From Archangium sp. (lineage in GTDB: Bacteria; Myxococcota; Myxococcia; Myxococcales; Myxococcaceae), in the NCBI GenBank assembly GCA_016793585.1, contig JAEUJR010000755.1, positions 1 through 8,997 of the forward strand: DNA of 8,997 nt, in the 5' to 3' direction. A model generated the notes under the pieces. That model saw only the letters and a program-made list of their open reading frames with translations. It had not been told where the DNA came from and made no database searches. Numbering within the stretch: the first letter of the stretch is position 1; each line of letters opens with the position of its first letter. A program made the translations under genes and the position numbers. Shown here piece after piece: positions 7,137 to 8,997 of the stretch.

Positions 7137-7209
7137 CGAGGGGCTTCCAACCCTTCGAAACCCCTCACCCGGAACGCGGCATGCGCCGTGCTGTCGAGGG
7201 GCTTCCGTC
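7137..7209 (+). promoter_or_regulatory. Candidate cis-regulatory leader with mutually exclusive hairpins over a ribosome binding site
   Basis: The 12-mer CGAGGGGCTTCC occurs at 7137-7148 and again at 7195-7206, where GAGGGG (7196-7201) is the ribosome binding site eight bases before ATG 7210. CCCCTC at 7161-7166 is complementary to both GAGGGG copies. Pairing with the first gives stem 7138-7143/7161-7166, extended by TTC/GAA (7145-7147/7157-7159), and leaves the binding site free. Pairing with the second would hide the binding site, enclosing a small 6-bp hairpin, CGCGGC/GCCGTG, at 7175-7190. The base pairing is read directly; the switch is inference. I do not recognise a known riboswitch class. 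Confidence 0.4.
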
Positions 7210-7371
7210 ATGGAGCCTTCGACCTTCCCCACGCTGGAGCACCTCGACGGCATCTGGGTCGTTCGCCTCGAGCGCGAGAACGGCAAGGTGCAGGAGTACC
7301 GGTGCGCCACCGAGCAGCAAGCGCGCGCGCTCGCGCTCGTGCTGGCGCCCAAGCCGCACCAGCTTCACTGA
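7210..7371 (+). CDS. Small protein of 53 residues, unknown function
   Basis: ATG 7210 is preceded by GAGGGG with eight-base spacing, the strongest start in this frame. An upstream in-frame ATG at 7129 would add 27 residues read through the hairpin leader and is unlikely. The product begins MEPSTFPTLEHLDGIW and ends in HQLH. It has a beta-like stretch (DGIWVVRLERENGKVQEYRC, about 14-33) and a predicted helix (TEQQARALALVLA), with a single Cys and no signal peptide or membrane segment. It may be a small soluble cytoplasmic alpha/beta protein. I recognise no family. Codon use (G/C third positions) agrees with a real gene, but at this length that is weak support. Its TGA directly abuts the stop of thiL on the other strand. 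Confidence 0.6.
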   Translation: MEPSTFPTLEHLDGIWVVRLERENGKVQEYRCATEQQARALALVLAPKPHQLH

Positions 7372-8349
7372 TCAGCGCCCGAAGTGCTGAAAACCGCCGC
7401 GACCCGTGAAGGGCACACCGTCGACGACGAGGCCGCCCGTGCGGGTGACGGCTCCGATGGGAAAGGCGCCGTGCCCGAGCTTCTGCAGGTGCTGCTCGAA
7501 TTGCGCGACGCGCGAAGGAGGCACGGTCACGGCGAGCACGTAGTCTTCGCCACCGGTGAGCGCGTGCTGGTGAACGTGCTGTTCGGTCTCGGCCCACAGC
7601 AGCAGCGCCTCGAGCACCGGCAGCGCGCCTGAGTCGAGCGTCATGCCCACGCCCGACGCCTCGCAGACATGCCCCAGGTCCTGCACGAGGCCGTCACTCA
7701 CGTCGATGGCCGACGACGCGAACCTTGACGCCTCGATCCCCCAGCGAACGTGCGGCGACGGAGAGCGCTGCGCCAGCACGAGCGCCTCCCAGTTCTTCTC
7801 GACGAGCAGCTTGCCCTTCGCGTCACGCTTCGCACGCGACAACACCTCGAGCCCTGCCGACGCGCTCCCGAGCGGGCCCGAGACGTAGACGCGATGACCG
7901 GGCCGCGCTCCGCTCCGCGTCATCGGCCGACGGCCCTGCGGAATCTCTCCCGCGACCGTCATCGTCACCGAGAGCTGAAGCCCCCGCGTCACGTTGCCAC
8001 CGACGAGCGAGACGCCGTGGGCCGCGGCGAGCGCAGCCATGCCGGCCGAGAGCTCGCGCAGGTCTTTGTCCGAGACGTCGTCGGGCAGCTGCAGCGCGCA
8101 CAACGCCCACGTCGGCTTCGCCCCCATGGCCGCCACGTCAGAGAGGTTCACCGCGAGCGCCTTGTGGCCCACCTGCCCGAAGCTGAAGGTGCGGCGAGAG
8201 AAGTGAACGCCTTCGACGAGCGCGTCGGTGGTGACGACCTGTTGCCGCTTCGTCGGCGGCAGCACCGCCGCGTCGTCGCCGGGCCCGAACGGCGCCGGTC
8301 TGCGCGAGAAGGCCTCGAGAAACGCGTCGATGCGCTGGAACTCGTTCAT
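7372..8349 (-). CDS. thiL: Thiamine-monophosphate kinase
   Basis: This 325-residue protein has the usual ThiL length and all its landmarks. ThiL phosphorylates thiamine monophosphate with ATP to give thiamine diphosphate, the active cofactor, in the cytoplasm. Visible are the N-terminal GPGDDAAVL (22-30), TTDALVEGVHF (40-50), GHKALAVNLSDVAAMGAKP (61-79, metal and phosphate binding), VGGNVTRG (116-123, the position that is GGDTTRG in many homologues), MTRSGARPGH (143-152), IDVSDGLVQDLGH (215-227) and GGEDYVL (266-272). The protein belongs to the PurM/AIR synthase-like superfamily. ATG 8349 has GAGGGG six bases upstream (plus positions 8356-8361). It starts 33 bp after the fusion protein gene and is probably co-transcribed with it, an odd pairing. 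No other thiamine gene is in the window. Confidence 0.97.
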   Translation of the reverse strand: MNEFQRIDAFLEAFSRRPAPFGPGDDAAVLPPTKRQQVVTTDALVEGVHFSRRTFSFGQVGHKALAVNLSDVAAMGAKPTWALCALQLPDDVSDKDLRELSAGMAALAAAHGVSLVGGNVTRGLQLSVTMTVAGEIPQGRRPMTRSGARPGHRVYVSGPLGSASAGLEVLSRAKRDAKGKLLVEKNWEALVLAQRSPSPHVRWGIEASRFASSAIDVSDGLVQDLGHVCEASGVGMTLDSGALPVLEALLLWAETEQHVHQHALTGGEDYVLAVTVPPSRVAQFEQHLQKLGHGAFPIGAVTRTGGLVVDGVPFTGRGGFQHFGR

Positions 8350-8355
8350 GGTCGA

Positions 8356-8361
8356 CCCCTC
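8356..8361 (-). promoter_or_regulatory. Ribosome binding site of thiL
   Basis: On the minus strand GAGGGG lies six bases before the ATG at 8347-8349, within the 33-bp gap after the fusion protein gene. It supports this start. Confidence 0.75.
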
Positions 8362-8382
8362 ACGACGACGTTCAGCACGGTC

Positions 8383-8997
8383 TCAGGTCTTTGGCACGGG
8401 CGCGACGATGAAGCTGTTGACGCGCTGGCCCGGCACGAGGCGCTCGTTCGAGTCGAGCTGAATGACGACCTCGAGAATCTTGGTGTCGTTGCGCTCGACC
8501 GGGTCGTCGGTGCGCACGTTCTTGCGGCCGAAGCGGCGGCCCACCTCGACGACCTTGCCGTTGAACTTCTGCGCGCCGAAGGCATCGGCCGTCACCCACG
8601 CGGCGGCGCCGAGCTGCACGCGCGAGACGTCACGTTCGTCGACGTCCATGCGGACGCGGAGCGTGCGGGTGTCACCCATCACCACGAGCGGGTCGCTGCC
8701 CTGGAAGCTGTAGAGCTCGCCTTCACGCACCTTCACCTGAAGCACTTCGCCGTCGAGCGGCGCGCGAATCGAGAGGCGGTCGACCTGGGCCTTCGCCTGC
8801 GCGACACGCGCCTCGGCGCCGAGCACGCGGGCCCGCTGAAACGCGATGTCTTCCCCACGGCTGCCCGCTTCGGCCGCGCGCAGGCGGGCCTCGTTCGCCT
8901 TGAGGGCTGCGCCGTCCTGTTGCGCCTGACGCCGGGCGCGGTCGAGCTCGTCGGGGGTCGCGGCTCCAGACTTCGCGAGCTGCTCGGTGCGCGCGGC
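8383..8997 (-). CDS. HlyD-family periplasmic adaptor (membrane fusion protein), DevB-like, N-terminus missing
   Basis: The last 204 residues are present; the gene starts beyond the right edge. Membrane fusion proteins bridge an inner-membrane transporter and an outer-membrane channel. The fragment begins within the alpha-hairpin (Ala/Gln/Arg-rich coiled coil, about 1-76, with LAKSGAATPDELDRARRQ at the turn). The second half of the lipoyl domain follows (SIRAPLDGEVLQVKVREGE, about 76-94), then a beta-barrel (MDVDERDVSRVQLGAAAWVT) and a membrane-proximal part. The stretch with NVRTDDPVERNDTKILEVVIQLD resembles the DevB type that pairs with DevC/DevA ABC exporters rather than RND pumps. This subtype call is by eye. 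The C-terminus lacks a long tail. thiL follows 33 bp downstream on the same strand; transporter subunits, if in the same operon, must lie upstream outside the window. Confidence 0.92.
   Translation of the reverse strand, partial: AARTEQLAKSGAATPDELDRARRQAQQDGAALKANEARLRAAEAGSRGEDIAFQRARVLGAEARVAQAKAQVDRLSIRAPLDGEVLQVKVREGELYSFQGSDPLVVMGDTRTLRVRMDVDERDVSRVQLGAAAWVTADAFGAQKFNGKVVEVGRRFGRKNVRTDDPVERNDTKILEVVIQLDSNERLVPGQRVNSFIVAPVPKT

Noticed and set aside
7129..7209. Upstream ATG for the 53-aa gene
   Set aside because: The extension runs through the hairpin leader and has no ribosome binding site; ATG 7210 has one with eight-base spacing.

Overview
The window is high-GC DNA with dense, closely packed genes, almost all codons ending in G or C, and two cysteine-rich lipoproteins. 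One of these carries a MopE-type Asp/Cys motif behind a long Gly-rich linker. That combination strongly suggests a myxobacterium or relative (Myxococcota). This is inference from gene style, since no rRNA or marker gene is present.

Layout. Positions 1-2151 hold two minus-strand genes that look like one transcription unit: an NlpC/P60 peptidoglycan hydrolase (1474-2151), then 33 bp downstream a YyaL/DUF255 thioredoxin-domain protein (1-1440) that runs off the left edge. A divergent promoter region of about 136 bp (2152-2287) separates them from the plus-strand genes. The first is an IGHMBP2/UPF1-like superfamily 1 helicase (2288-4204). It overlaps by four bases (GTGA) a small Cys-rich lipoprotein (4201-4785). 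After a 265-bp intergenic region with a nearly perfect 106-bp tandem duplication (4795-5006) comes a large Cys-rich lipoprotein (5051-7102) with a Gly-rich linker, MopE-like motif and a C-terminal domain resembling YfaP/DUF2135. A compact leader with three hairpins (7107-7190) then precedes a 53-codon gene (7210-7371).

The right end is minus strand again: a DevB-like HlyD-family membrane fusion protein (8383-8997, N-terminus outside the window) followed after 33 bp by thiL, thiamine-monophosphate kinase (7372-8349). The stop codons of thiL and the small plus-strand gene abut exactly and form TGATCA.

The genes do not form one recognisable pathway. thiL is core cofactor metabolism. The fusion protein belongs to an exporter whose other parts lie off the right edge. 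The two lipoproteins are probably envelope or surface proteins of unknown role. I see no phage, transposase, CRISPR or defence cassette. The least explained items are the tandem structured repeat at 4795-5006 and the leader at 7107-7209, where one CCCCTC segment can pair either with an upstream GAGGGG or with the GAGGGG that serves as ribosome binding site of the 53-aa gene.
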